From: Iris pallida
Taxonomy: Eukaryota; Streptophyta; Magnoliopsida; Asparagales; Iridaceae
Length of the DNA stretch: 64,000 nucleotides
Reading direction: 5' to 3'
Assembly: GCA_029216955.1 (NCBI GenBank)
Contig: JANAVB010003400.1
Coordinates: 18,245,451-18,309,450 of the forward strand
This document shows, piece after piece, positions 32,209 to 44,587 of the stretch. Position numbers and translations under genes: made by a program. Positions within the stretch are counted from its first letter, which is position 1. Every line of letters begins with the position of its first letter. The notes below the pieces were generated by a model, which searched no databases, had not been told where the DNA came from, and was given only the letters and a program-made list of their open reading frames with translations.

Positions 32209-32921
32209 CATGGGCTTTGGTTTGATCTAATTTGGATAGGATTTGGTTCTCCAAATCATACTATTATTAATAGGTTTCCTATTTTGGTTAGATGTTTGAC
32301 CAAGCCAAATATATAAGGAAATATTACATATGGCTGCAATTAAACATCTAAAATTCTCTTAAATATATGTATACTTGGTTTTGGTACTCCCAGTTAGGCT
32401 CTAACTAGTAGGGTTGACTAGGTTAGAGTCCGAGTAGCATTACTAGTCAAATTGGACCCGAAAATTAATTTAATGAGTCTTATGTGCCATTTGCAAATAA
32501 GTAGCACATGAGAACTCGATCGGATTGTACACCCTAGGCATGTGCATTGTAGACTCAAAATGGATCAAAATCATATATTGGGTCATACGGTTTCGATCTA
32601 TGTCAAGTCCAAAAATCAAATTGGAAGTTGGCTTAAAAATTACGTAAATGACTCAAATTGGCCTAAGTTGGCCCAAAATTGCGCGAAGTTAAAGGAATGT
32701 TGAAAAGAAAAATTGGATGTGACATGATATATCAAACTCAAGGTAGACGAGTCTAGAATTCAAATATGGAACTGGATTTGAGAAAACAATATTTGTTGTG
32801 CTTCCAAAATCAAAGCTACAGTAAAATACTATCATAGCCATTATTGACTTTAATAAATTAAAATATCTATATAAAATAATTAAAATAATTAAAAATAAGA
32901 TCCAAAATGAGGGGGCTTACA
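29900..32921 (-). repeat. 3' LTR of B
   Basis: TGTAACGCCCCAG...GGGGGCTTACA on the plus strand. 3022 bases against 2990 in the other LTR; the whole 32-base difference can be explained by the TA run at 32162-32205 (44 bases) against 38102-38113 (12 bases). Confidence 0.9.
32162..32205. repeat. (TA)22 expanded TATA region of the B 3' LTR
   Basis: In the 5' LTR the same site is (TA)6. On the minus strand this sits upstream of the transcribed-looking part of the LTR, at the place of a TATA box. Confidence 0.85.
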
Positions 32922-32960
32922 ACCTACCCACCTTAGAAAATTTTGTCCTCGAAATTAAAA
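32922..32960 (-). promoter_or_regulatory. Polypurine tract of B
   Basis: Minus strand: TTTCGAGGACAAAATTTTC then TAAGGTGGGTAGGT beside the LTR start TGTAAGCCCCC. Confidence 0.75.
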
Positions 32961-33004
32961 ATAACACAATTATAAAAAAAAAACTTATCATAAGAATAAT
33001 TAAG

Positions 33005-33466
33005 CTAAGACTTACCGGCATCTACGAATAAGTGGGGATAACGCTCACGCATAGTATATTCACGCTCCCAAGTTGATTCTCCCAAAGAATGGTGCCTCCA
33101 TGCAATACGAACCAGTCTAATCGTCTGCCCTCTGAGCGTCTTCACACTTGTATCCAAGATAACTACCGGCTGCTCCTCGTATGAAAAATTGGGTCCCACC
33201 GTGATCTCAGAGTGATCGACCATATGACTGGGATCAGTCACATACCTCCTCAGCTGTGAGACATGGAATACATCATGCCCTCCCTCTAGTGATGAGGGTA
33301 ATACAAGATGGTATACCACCTCTCCTACACGTCCAATGATATCGAACGGTCCTATATACCTTGGAGTCAACTTCCCTTTACTCCCGAATCTAATAGTGCC
33401 CTGCGTCGGTGAGATCCTCATAAATACATGCTCTCCCTCCTTGAATTCCAGTAGTCGACGTTGCAT
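33005..33466 (-). pseudogene. Integrase C-terminus with chromodomain, element B
   Basis: An open minus-strand stretch of 153 codons. The first half is the integrase C-terminal module with GPF (YIGPFDIIGRVG) and FHVSQLRRY; the second half reads like a chromodomain (EQPVVILD...LVRIAWRHHSLGESTWE), which guides integration to heterochromatin in chromoviruses. This classifies B as a chromovirus. Upstream the sequence continues with PRPELVTQ...HWADMQRR and a stop. The catalytic core of integrase is absent: RNase H relics begin only 250-300 bases away. Confidence 0.85.
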
Positions 33467-34430
33467 ATCGGCCCAATGCTTCTACCGGTCTTGAGCTGCC
33501 TGAAGATGACTCTGAATCCGCTTTACTTTTTCGACTGTCTGCGTCACAAGCTCTGGTCTAGGTATCTGTCGCTCTCACCACTGTCCTCTCGCGAAGTCTT
33601 CAAAATCTTGCATCTGTAGGTAACGCTGCCTTGATTCTATCCACTAGTGACGACTATACTTCAAGATTGGCAAATACTCATTGTTGTCCCGGCATAATGA
33701 CTTCTATTCCAAGCTCACGAAGATCCTCTAATAACTGTGACTGAGCTACCAAGAAATATGCAGTAGGCTTCCTACTTAAATCATCTGTCACTACGTTCGC
33801 CTTGCTAGGATGGTACTATAAGTCTATATCATAGTCTATCATAAGCTCCAACAATCGCCTCTGTCTCATATTCAACTCCTTTTGCGTGAAGACATACTTC
33901 AAACTTTTATGATATGTAAATATCTCCACACGCTCTCCGTACAAATAATAACTCCACATCTTCATTGCAAAGATCACAACTGCTAACTCCAAATCTTAAG
34001 TAGGGTAATTCTTCTCTTGTACCCTCAAATGCCTCGATGTGTAGGATATGATCTTTCTGTGTTACATCAAAACACATCAAAGTCTACTACCCGATGCATC
34101 ACTGTATACAACAAATTCTTCCAATCTAGAAGGAAGCGTTAAAATAGGTGTTGAGGTCAACCTCTTCTTCAACTCTTCAAAAGCCTTCTGACAATTTTCT
34201 GTCCACTGGAACTCCTGATCCTTACGGGTCAACCGTGTCATCGGCTCTGCAATCCGTGAGGAATTCTCTACGAACCTGTGGTAATACCCTGCAAGTCCGA
34301 GAAAACTCCTAACTTCTGCAACCGATGTTGGTGTCGGCCAAGACTCTACGGTAGCTATCTTTTCCTGATCAACTGAAAGTCCTTCTTCCGTGATAATGTG
34401 TCCAAGGAAATGAAGTCTATCAAGGCAGAA
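33467..34430 (-). pseudogene. RT thumb and RNase H scraps, element B
   Basis: From 34430 leftwards on the minus strand: FLGHIITEEGLSVDQEK (end of RT), SFLGLAGYYHRFV, the RNase H motifs [20 protein letters not shown] and RQRRLLELM, then DDLSRKPTA near 33760. The TDHKS motif of RNase H reads TYHKS, so a catalytic Asp is gone. Several stops and small shifts. Between about 33560 and 33720 it jumps to the integrase C-terminus, so the zinc and DDE parts have been deleted. Confidence 0.8.
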
Positions 34431-35817
34431 TTCGCACTAACTAAGCTTGGGCTATCACTTCTCCATCCTCAATACTCCCAATACAACTCACTCTATCGTA
34501 GGTATAGTATTATAACCTATTCAATGATACTCGTCAGTTCACTCCTAGTAATTTCTCCTAATAGGCTCTACGCATCCGATATCCAGACACTCATACTCGA
34601 CTCATAATATCATTAGGATCCATCTCTAAGAAACTTACCTGTTTCTAGCTACCAAATATCATAATCACACCAATGATATAGCTTAATTATATTCTATAAT
34701 ATAACTATAAGGTTTGTCTATTTTAGTCATTTGATAAGCAAAAGGTAATGGAAGCCTAAGGCTGGGTCAAACAAACCTATATACCAATTTCAAACAACGG
34801 TAGGGTCAAGCAAAGCAGGAAGGTTTGTCGAATTATTTTCAAGAACGATGTGAAGCCAAACAAGATGCATAGGGCATAGTCTCGGTAAGACTCGAGAACC
34901 ATATATCTCCGTGATTATGTCATATAAAGTTACTGCCACGCCAGTGTGCATCTGGCTGCAAATAACTTTCTAGTTCCATAATACGACGGATGGCTGTAGT
35001 GCACATCTACCATGCCAGGTAATACAGGTTCTTGAGCTTATCTTGGCCAAATCCATGAAATATTTTTGAATTAACTTTTTTTTACGAAAATACAGAAAAA
35101 TTGTCAATATGCATAGGATATGGTTCAAGTAGAATTTGAGAAACATATGTAGCCATGATGCCGTTATCTGAAGTCATGCCTCGCCAGTATTTCTCAGGTT
35201 GCAAAAACTTTGATTCCATAATACATGGATAAATATAATTTCTCAAATTTTTCCTTGGACTAATCCATAAGGCAGTTTCCAACAAATTAACGAAAACGAA
35301 CGAGAAGATTTACTCGAGAAGTCAATAGGGAAGGGTTTAGTCAAATCTCGAGTAAGGAAGAACACAAAAGCAATCATATTAAGAAATAAGATAACATGAA
35401 AGCAATCATGCTGAAGAGTCTGAGAAAAGTCAATAATCATGTTTGTGGATGTATCCTCAAGTCCTATTCCTTAATTGGTTGCAGGCTCGTAGTAGTACGA
35501 CTATCCTAGGTATCACTACGACTTCGTAAAATTCATGAAGACTCTACCTACACCTATGACTTCTAATGTCTATGACTCTACTTTCCTGATGTGATAGTAA
35601 GGGAAAATACATCCATTATAAAGAGTTGTCTTGCTAGTATGAATAAATAAGGATTACGGTAGAACATAATCAAACTAGATGCAAATAAAGAAGTTAAGTG
35701 AGAGTTCAAAATAAAGTCAAGAAAGGTATCAAGCGTGTAGATGTGATCTTATGGGTCTTTCCTATTCTATTTGTAGGCTCACGTCGGTACAGTAACGTAA
35801 CCGAAGTGATTAACGGA
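34431..35817 (-). other. Degraded internal region of B
   Basis: Place of gag and protease, but no such motif is seen. A segment with CACGCCAGTGTGCATCTGGC (34933) and one with CTCGCCAGTATTTCTCAGG (35168) are distant repeats of each other. 35440-35530 resembles the leader of A (26030-26090) on the minus strand (GTACTACTACGAGCCTGC). Confidence 0.5.
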
Positions 35818-35841
35818 CCTGCATGGGCTACCACAAAACCA
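35818..35841 (-). promoter_or_regulatory. Post-LTR block of B, primer-binding candidate
   Basis: Minus strand TGGTTTTGTGGTAGCCCATG follows the LTR end GCGTTACA without a gap, and the TGG start is as expected for a primer site. It is the divergent member of the block seen in A, C and X. Confidence 0.55.
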
Positions 35842-38831
35842 TGTAACGCATCAGTCCCAAAATACGTAGGACCAGGAATACGAATACATGCCAGTAGCAC
35901 TTCACTAATGGGCCAAGCTACACAACAAGTCCATTAGCGAAATAGTTAAACTGTAAATCATGATAACACCCAGAAGTACAATACAGTCCACAGGTATATA
36001 CATCTAATCACATCCACATAGTCCACAAAGAGATCAAGGATAAATAAGAAAATGTCTCAAATATCCAGCAATAAAAGTAATAAAGTCTGTGCGGATGAAA
36101 CATCCTGAAACCACAGAAATAGAAAGAAAGTACAAATCAACTACAAGTCTAATGAAAAGAAAAGGAAATAATATAGCAAGACTAAATATGAAGGTAATAT
36201 GATCACGAGAAATCCTCTAGCACTATCTCATCCTCCTGTACCGGTACGTCTCTAGTTTGTGCTCCCAAACTGTAAACCTCTGGGTAGTCTTCAGCTTCGT
36301 CTAAACCTGAGAAATAGCCAGGTCCTCAGAGGACTAGCAAGGTGCATAATATACATGCCAAGGTACAGAAATAAAAATATGAACTAAGGCAATCTACTGT
36401 ATCCGTCTATGTGCTATACAAGTAAGATACTTTTCTAGAATACCAGACCCCTTCCACTAAGGCTCACTAGCACCTCAGTAGGGTATTGTCCCCAGTACCT
36501 GTGTCGTGGCTCCAAGGACAATCAATTCTCGACAGTGATAATCCCTTACTCTGCTACAGAGATAAAGGTCACTAAACAACAGGCCACACGACAATAGGTC
36601 TGATATTGTAGTCAAGTTCTCCCGAATCCCCATGTCTAGAATCTAGCAATGTCAAGTCTGTACAGTCATCTCGAAAGTAAAAACAATACTGATAAGGAAA
36701 TCTAGAATGCTAATACGAGGTCATTACCACGAATAGTCATGTAAACCTTGCATTATGAATGTGTCGGTATCCTATGATCAATTGTGTCAATGGACACATC
36801 AGTATGTACGTAATGCCTAATGTCAATACTCGATGTCACTATCATGACATCGGCACCCGTCTATAAATGGACACTAAGTAACAACATCCTACGTCATGCA
36901 ATGCTAATAAAAAATAACAAAATAAAAAAATAGAAAAGAAATAATCTGTAACGAAGGCAAGGCACGCTTGCCTGTAACTGCTGTCTGCGGGTAAGCCTGT
37001 CCAACTCCGGTGTCCTTGTCGATCCTCCCAAGCTCACCTATAATAATACACTATATTTAATATTTTATATCAACACACCATATATAAATTATATGAGTAT
37101 CTACACCTCCTAGTTGCCATAACGTTGTTACGACACTGCATCTATTATATTAGTACATATAGGTAACAAAACCTCTCGTAAATAATATATTTAAATTATG
37201 GAATTTATCTATAAATACTTATATATTGCTATAATTATATTTTTAATAGTAAAACCCTTTCACAGGAGGTCTTATGTCAATGCCACACATGACTTCCTCA
37301 ATTCGACACATTAATTTAGCCCCGAAACAACGATTAAATAAAATTAATAAATTTTGTAAAAATCCCAAAAATTAGTTAAAATAGTATTTATAATGTTAAA
37401 CCTTGCACAACATAAAGTTTAATATGGATCCATGGAGTTTTGACACTTTTGGACACAAGGAAAACAGAATTTTTCGGAGTTCAGTGACACGACAAATGTC
37501 GTAAATTTTTAAAAATAGCAAATGGATGGAAAATCTAACTTTCAGATATGCGTCGAAAAGGTATCGACGGCTAGATTCTGAATAAAAATATTAAAAGGTT
37601 AAAAACTGACCTTAGATAGGCGAAAAGTAGCCCTCAATAAATTTGTCAGTTCTGGATGCCCTATCGTAGAATCAACACCACGGGCAAACCACTTGGAACT
37701 AGGAGATCCGGCGATCAGAGGTTGGAGTAGACATACAAAGGTAACTCTCAGATTTGGTTTGAGAAGAAACAGGTTAGAAAAACTAGATGAAACATCATCT
37801 ACAAGTCGACTAACCTGCTGTGACGTTTCAGACTTCGATTCGACGGAGTTTCGGCCCAAGTAGCACGTCGTGCACCTCTCTAACGGCCGCAAGGTTGTTC
37901 CTTCAGTTTCTAAGTTGGAAGGGAGTGTTGAGAGGGACATCCAAGTGGTGGCGGTTGGTGCAGAAATCGAGGAGAAATTATATTTTGTAAAGCAAGGTGG
38001 ATCGGCTAGGGTTTCGGGTTTGGAGTGGTGGCCGCTTTGTTTGGAAGAATTTATGGAGTAGTGGGTAGTTATGAGAGAGGAGATGATTAGGGTGTGATAG
38101 GTATATATATATAGTGCATGTGCTTTGGTTTGATCTAATTTGGATAGGATTTGGTTCTCCAAATCATACTATTATTAACATGTTTCCTATTTTGGTTAAA
38201 TATTTGACCAAGCCAAATATATAAGAAAATATTGCATATGACTACAATTAAACCTCTAAAATTCTCTTAAATATATGTATACTTGGTTTTGGTACTCCAA
38301 GTTAGGCTCTAACTAGTAGGGTTGACTAGGTTAGGGTCCGAGTAGCATTACTAGTCAAATTGGACCCGAAAATTAATTTAATGAGTCTTATGTGCCATTT
38401 GCAAGTAAGTAGCACATGAGAACTCAATCGGATGGTACACCCTAGGCATGTGCATTGTAGACTCAAAATGGATCAAAACCATATATTCGGTCATACGGTT
38501 TCGATCTATGTCAAGTCCAAAAATCAAATTGGAAGTTGGCTTAAAAATTACGTAAATGGCTCAAATTGGCCTAAGTTGGCCCGAAATTGCGCGAAGTCAA
38601 AGGAATGTTGAAAAGAAAAATTGGATGGGACATGATATATCAAACTCAAGGTGGACAAGTCTAGAATTCAAATATGGAACTGGATTTGAGAAAACAATAT
38701 TTGTTGTGCTTCCAAAATCAAAGCTACAGTAAACTACTAACATAGTCATTATTGACTTTAGTAAATTAAAATATCTATATAAAATAATTAAAAATAAATA
38801 AAAATAAGATCCAAAAATGAGGGGGCTTACA
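35842..38831 (-). repeat. 5' LTR of B
   Basis: Minus strand TGTAAGCCCCC...GCGTTACA. (TA)6 at 38102-38113 reads CACTATATATATATATACC on the minus strand, a likely TATA box. Downstream a frame of some 110 codons (about 37990-37650) is kept open in both LTRs; it has no known domain. Confidence 0.9.
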
Positions 38832-38836
38832 ATCTT

Positions 38837-39284
38837 AATAGTTTTAGTCAAAGTAATACTAGCAATATAGTTTTTCCCAAAATATTTATAACGACATAGC
38901 TTTTGAACTAATTAAGAACACTATTGCAACAATACTTAAACATAGCAAAATTGTTTTACTATAAAATATCAAATACAAACTACTATCTAAATATTAGCAT
39001 TACTAATTCTCAAAATACATACATAAATCAGCCTTTAATACCCAGTTCATACTCTAGCCCACAGCCCATTTCTAATTCCTTTTCTTTTTCTTTTCCTTTC
39101 CTCGACCTGCTGTGTTCAAGCCCAATAGACTCGGCCTTATCACCCTTTATTTTATTTTTTATTTTTTCTTTTCTTTTTCGGCATGCGGTTTAGCCCACGA
39201 ACCTGGTCCACAGTTCCCTCAAAACCTAACCCTACACTTTACATTCTCTATCTCTCTTTCACTCACACACACGTAGAGCCGTCC
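38837..39284. other. Spacer between B and CACTA-1
   Basis: AT-rich, then pyrimidine-rich; no gene recognised. It ends ACGTAGAGCCGTC before the CACTA end. Confidence 0.4.
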
Positions 39285-39581
39285 ACTATGAGAAAAATAC
39301 CTTTTTAAGACGGCTAAAAACGGTCATAAATGACATTTTATAACGCATTTTTGTAAGCCCACAGCCGTCATGAAAATCAGTGTTATAAATGTTTACTAAA
39401 ACCGTTATAAATGATTTCTTCTTATATAACACTTTTTTTCCTGAAAATGTTATGAATTATACAACTATATGTAACACTAAATTTCTAAAGCATTATAAGT
39501 ATGTTTCTTATATATGACACATCTCTTTCAAAGCGTTATAAATAGGAAATTTATATATAACACTTTTGAAACTGTTCTAGG

Positions 39582-39584
<3 letters not shown>

Positions 39585-39620
<36 letters not shown>
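39585..39620. repeat. (CA)18 microsatellite
   Basis: Uninterrupted CA repeat next to SINE copy 2. Confidence 0.95.
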
Positions 39621-39624
<4 letters not shown>

Positions 39625-39634
39625 TATATATTTG

Positions 39635-39722
39635 AAAGAAGGTAATTGTGGCGAACGCTCCCACCGAAAATCGATCTCCTGGCCACATGCATTTCTCTTA
39701 ACCGCCAGGCTAGAGGTCATTT
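39635..39722 (-). mobile_element. tRNA-derived SINE, copy 2
   Basis: Same minus-strand layout as copy 1: AAATGACCTCTAGCCTGGCG with A-box, B-box relic GGAGATCGATTTTC, and the end CACAATTACC. B-box is mutated. It sits between microsatellites. Confidence 0.65.
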
Positions 39723-39737
39723 GATATATATATATAT

Positions 39738-39813
<76 letters not shown>
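39723..39813. repeat. (TA)n microsatellite
   Basis: About 90 bases of TA with one CAA interruption at 39738-39741. Confidence 0.95.
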
Positions 39814-39815
<2 letters not shown>

Positions 39816-42800
39816 TAATGTTTCCTTTTTTAGGGCACCCTCAAAACAATCCTTTTGCTTCATCAACACAAACTGTTGACATCCCTTCAAAACTATTAAC
39901 GCGTACAACCCTCAAAACGGTCAAAAGGAGAAACCTAAGAATCCTCAATTATACAACCTACAAATAAAGGTACAATAAAATGTTGTAATCTTCAGCACCA
40001 AAATCGTTCAAATACTGCAAAAGACAGAGCATGCAAAGTTACATACCTGGAGCACCAAACTCTCTGTCTCTCCTATAGCATATTATCTGCATTTGCCAAA
40101 AAAACTGAGAAATTATCCAATATAATTAGGAGAATGGTACAAAGATCTAATTTAGAAAAAAAATTAAAAAATTATCCAAAAAATAGAGATGTTATATTCT
40201 AACAATAGTCCAGTCCAAAAAATTGAGAAGTAAACTACAAAAACCTTCAGTCCGGATGTTCTTGAAGAAACTATTAAAGGGAACTTTTTTTGGTATGTTG
40301 TCAGTCTAGGATTCAGAGAAGAAGGGTGCAATGAACTATGGCCTTTAGACTCTGATGAAAAGTTAAAGGGATATGCAATAAAGAAGAAGGTTAACAATGA
40401 ACCTACCATTGGCCATGTCAATGGACTCCACATGCTCCTGTAGTTCATCCAACATATTTGCAGGATAACAAAATTATAGAAGTTGTAGACGTTGTTTAAC
40501 GCATAAAAAGAAAAAAAAAGAGGGAGAAATAATTAGCAAAAAAAGGGTGCAAAGGAATGTGCAATAACAATATATAGAATGCTAATCAGCAACTAAAGAT
40601 TGTTCCTACCTACTCAGCTAACGTACATGCATACATGGAATGTCGTTCACAACAATCATATACTGATGGTGATAGGGATAAAAGTAGAAAAATAAGAAAA
40701 AAGAACCGACGACAAGAGGAAACGTTATGAAAGCTCTACTTGTGTTCAAGAATGTAAAGCCTCAATAAGGATTTATACCTGGAAAATTTCAACAGAACAA
40801 CATTATTGCGGAGGGCTTCAGCTAATATAGCATAACAGGAGCATGTTTCAACTAATACAGCATAACATTAAAACAAGTTTTTTTTTGTTATCAAAAGATC
40901 TATTTTCGGAGATGGAGAGGGCTTCAGCTAATATAGCATAATAGGAGCAGGTTTCCTGAACTATATTTTTATGGTCATAATTCTACATTTAGAAAGAATC
41001 TTCTCAGTAAGGCATGGATGCTTAACCAAGATAAATCATATTTTTAGTGGCACATTATATTTGTATTCGAAATATTCTTCAAATTTCAGGTGATATATGA
41101 AAGAAATATCGGACTGATACTGATATATTACTGAAACTGAGAACAATTAGGATTTGATTCCTTGATTCAAATTTTAAGGCACTATGAAACCAACCGCCCT
41201 TTACATGGTAGAACAGAGGAAACACCTTTTGCTATATCTACTGAACAGAACGACTCCAGATTATATGAAAATGTTGCTAATAAAATTTTGATAGTAGTTA
41301 AGATACCCAAACACAGATGAAAATGTTGCTATATCTATTTTACAGTGCCTTTTTACAGGTTTGCAACCAAGGAGCTGATTTTAATAGGAATACCTATCCT
41401 TACCTCAATAAAATTTCAAACAAACAAAGATTTCTAGGACAGTTAAATATGCTAATAGATTAAGGAAAGTACTAAAAGATAACTTAAATCTGAAACAAAT
41501 TCAATAAAATAAGGCAAACCATCTATAACGACTCAAATACAAATAAACTCCATAAAACACTATTTTAATAAAAAGAAAAATATAGGTCTAGTCTCTCTAT
41601 TGTATCCTGATATTATCAGAAACCTAGCTCAACAAACAGAGAAAGAATATAATTAGACCACAACAATACATACCATGCATATCTTTGCTGTGGCAGGCTG
41701 AGTATGCAAAGGAGATGGCAAAAAGTTAGTATGCCATTTTTTCTATATTGAATAAACTAGGGCTGTAACACCCACTTTTCTAAAATGAGAGTAATTTTGA
41801 ACTTTTGTAAAACTTTATTATTTAATAATAGAATTTATGATTTATGGGGATTTTTAATTAATTTAATACTATTTAAAATTGGTGAATTATAATTTTGATG
41901 TGTTAGCTAGTGAACCCTAGAACTGTTGAGCCTAAAGACTAACCATAACCATGGGGACCTAACCATGTAATTAGAATGACTATTTACCACTTTTTATGCT
42001 AAGGGTATTTTGGTCATTTTGTGACTTTTGAATTATTTAGGATTTTGATTAATTAATGAATTTTAGATTATTTTAATAATATTTAAATTGATGTATTATA
42101 ATTTTGGTTTTTTTTCATAATTTAATATTTTGGGAATTTTTATATTTTAATATTGATTTTACGGAATTTGTTTAGTCGGGTTTGAGTTTCGTTTCGTTCC
42201 GACTTGTGTTAGTGACCCGGGTAGCTTAGACTTTAGAAGGAACCCCAAGATTAGTTGGTCATGGCCCACAAATTCCACTAATTAAGTTAATAAGTTTAGA
42301 CTAATCTCACTTGTTAGATTGGTTAAGTTAGAGGTTTAAATTTAACCCTTTTGGTCCCAAACTTGAACCTACCTTAAAATTAACTAAGAGGACTAGTTGA
42401 GGCCTTATTGAGCTTTCCCCCAAGGCCCAAATAGCCACTATAGGTAGGTTAGCCTCCCTTCCTTTCATTTTATTCCATCTTGCCTCTTTTCCTTCACAAA
42501 GTGTTCTTTCCCAAATTAGAGAGCTTTCCTCTTTGATTTGATCTCCAAATCCTTACATCCCTCCACCAAAACTTCCATCCAACATTCTCATACTACTAAG
42601 GGAGGGTGCTAGCAAAGATTTAGAGCAAAGTGCAAGGAGGAGTGTCCTTTTTGGAAGATCTTCGTGTCGGAGCCGTGTCTTTGGGAGTGTCATTGGGATT
42701 CCACTCCCAATAGGTAAAACCAACTCTCTAAATTGATTTTCTATGCATATTAGTTAGTTTTGAATCCATTGGATCCACCCCCATGCATGTACCCCATTTA

Positions 42801-43449
42801 GATTCAAATTTGAGGCCATTTGGAGCTCTTTGAGGATTTTAGATATGTGTCTTGTGTCCTATTTGATAGATCCCAAATTAGGACACCCCATGTGTATATA
42901 TGCATGCTAATAGTTTAAATAGATATTTAAATTCAGTTTTAGAATGGTTAGAGAGTGGATTGATCTTAGTTAGGATGGTTAGAATGAGTTTCATTTTGAT
43001 ACCTATGTTGGTATCCAAGTATCTTGGCCTACATGTGTTTCTTTTGTCCAAAACAACTCAAATTCATCATAATATTCATCCACGTTTTTATTAACCAAAG
43101 CAACTTAGAAATGTCATAACTTTTAGCTTAGAACTCTGATTAATCTCCTATTTTTTTTAAAAGAACCGTATCAAAGTTAGTTTCCAAATATATATATTAA
43201 TAGGTAAAATACATTCTAGAACTTTCTGTAAAAATATTTGAGTGTCAGCTGTCCGAAAGACGAATGCGTTTTGGTATTTTTGCGATTCCGGGAGCTTTCG
43301 GACACGAAAATACGATCCGTTTAAAGTTTCAGAAAGCTAATACAAAGGGCTACGACATAATTTAATCCTAGAATTTAGTGAAGGACCAATTAGTACAGTA
43401 TTGGTTTTAAGTAGAAGAGTGACTATACGACATAGGCATTTTGTGTAAC

Positions 43450-44380
43450 CTATGAGCCTATGTAGTATGGATATTAAATGAATGTAGAGTATGTAATGCA
43501 TGATATGTCAGATGAATGAAATGATATATATATGATATGTATCATCTTTACATTAATGTATATATATGGTTGAATGCAAGCATGTAGGAATGCAATCAAT
43601 GTAATGTATGTAAGCAATACATAAATGCATGAATGAAAGAATGATATACAATGTATGCATGAAAGTATATAATGAATGCTAGATACGAATGCAAGGTATA
43701 CATGTAATGATAGATATAAATGCATAATCTATACATAATGTAATGCAATATATAATGATAGCATGTATGGTAATATAGAATATATGATGTAAGCATGTAT
43801 ATGTCCACTGTTTTCCCTTTTCCTTATATTTTTCCTTCCCTTCCCTTTCCATTTCAGTTTTCCCTTTTTTTTCCTCTTCTATTTTTACATGTTGTATACA
43901 ATGTATAAAATGTATAGATGCATGTAAGTATGTAATATGCATGAATGACATGTATGTAATGAAAATAAATATATATATGCAACTTAATGATATGAATGGA
44001 TATAATGCATGAACTGAAGTATGCATGTATATGGGATATGAATGAATGATATATATATGTGTTAAGGTAATATAATGTATGTATTCACATATATTTTGAG
44101 TTAAATATATGAGTTTGTATGCATATATTATATGTATCCATGTATGCAGGAATGAATCTAATATAATGTAGAGTATGCATATATGAATATAATATATGCA
44201 AGTATATAATGTATTCAAATATGTATGTATGCATCTATGTTTGTACGTACAGGTGCATGAATGAATGCAAGTATGCATATATGATATGTATGTAGGCATG
44301 TATGCAATGTATGCATGTATACATGATATGTATGTATGCATGTATGTAATGTAAGTATGTATGTATGCATTTCTATAAAC
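43450..44380. repeat. ATGTATG/ATGCATG-rich simple sequence
   Basis: Low-complexity field of TG, TA and ATGCATGTATGT words in the LTR of C; a shorter version lies at 25430-25590 in the LTR of A. Its minus strand is open and gives false His/Tyr/Ile-rich frames. Confidence 0.7.
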
Positions 44381-44587
44381 TGAGTTAACCTATAACCTTT
44401 ACACACATGCATTCACACACCCTTTGACACCATGTATCCCATGTCACATACACCTACCTATCACTAAATCTTAGAACATTAACACATATCCTTTCACACA
44501 CATGCCAAACACACACACACATAATCACTTACTCTTTTACCTCTCCTTCTCTCTCTCTCTCTCTCTTTATATATATATATATATATA

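Larger units (their letters stand above)
29895..38836 (-). mobile_element. Gypsy element B with target-site duplication
   Basis: Complete insertion: ATCTT at 29895-29899 and again at 38832-38836 flank two LTRs in the same orientation. On the minus strand the order is 5' LTR (38831-35842), leader, degraded internal region with RT/RNase H and integrase scraps, polypurine tract and 3' LTR (32921-29900). Gag, protease, most of RT and the integrase core are missing. In the first 275 bases or so the two LTRs differ at about 17 places by eye, so the insertion is not recent. Confidence 0.9.
39285..41763 (+). mobile_element. Left end of a CACTA DNA transposon (CACTA-1)
   Basis: CACTATGAGAAAAATACC at 39285 followed by AAGACGGC, CGGTCATAAATG and several GTTATAAAT words: terminal inverted repeat and subterminal repeats of the CACTA superfamily. 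GTC (39282-39284) may be the 3-base target duplication. Inside: SINE 2, (CA)18 and (TA)n runs, then 39814-41763 without recognisable coding; a 39-base segment GAGGGCTTCAGCTAATATAG is present twice (about 40815 and 40918). No transposase domain and no right end seen; element C interrupts at 41764. Confidence 0.6.

Noticed and set aside
34398..34607. Plus-strand frame in element B
   Set aside because: Antisense to decayed pol; no domain or promoter.
39646..39908. Frames with long Ile-Tyr runs on both strands
   Set aside because: Translated (TA)n microsatellite.
43679..44341. 220-codon minus-strand frame rich in His, Tyr and Ile
   Set aside because: Lies on ATGCATGTATG-type simple sequence of an LTR; composition artefact.
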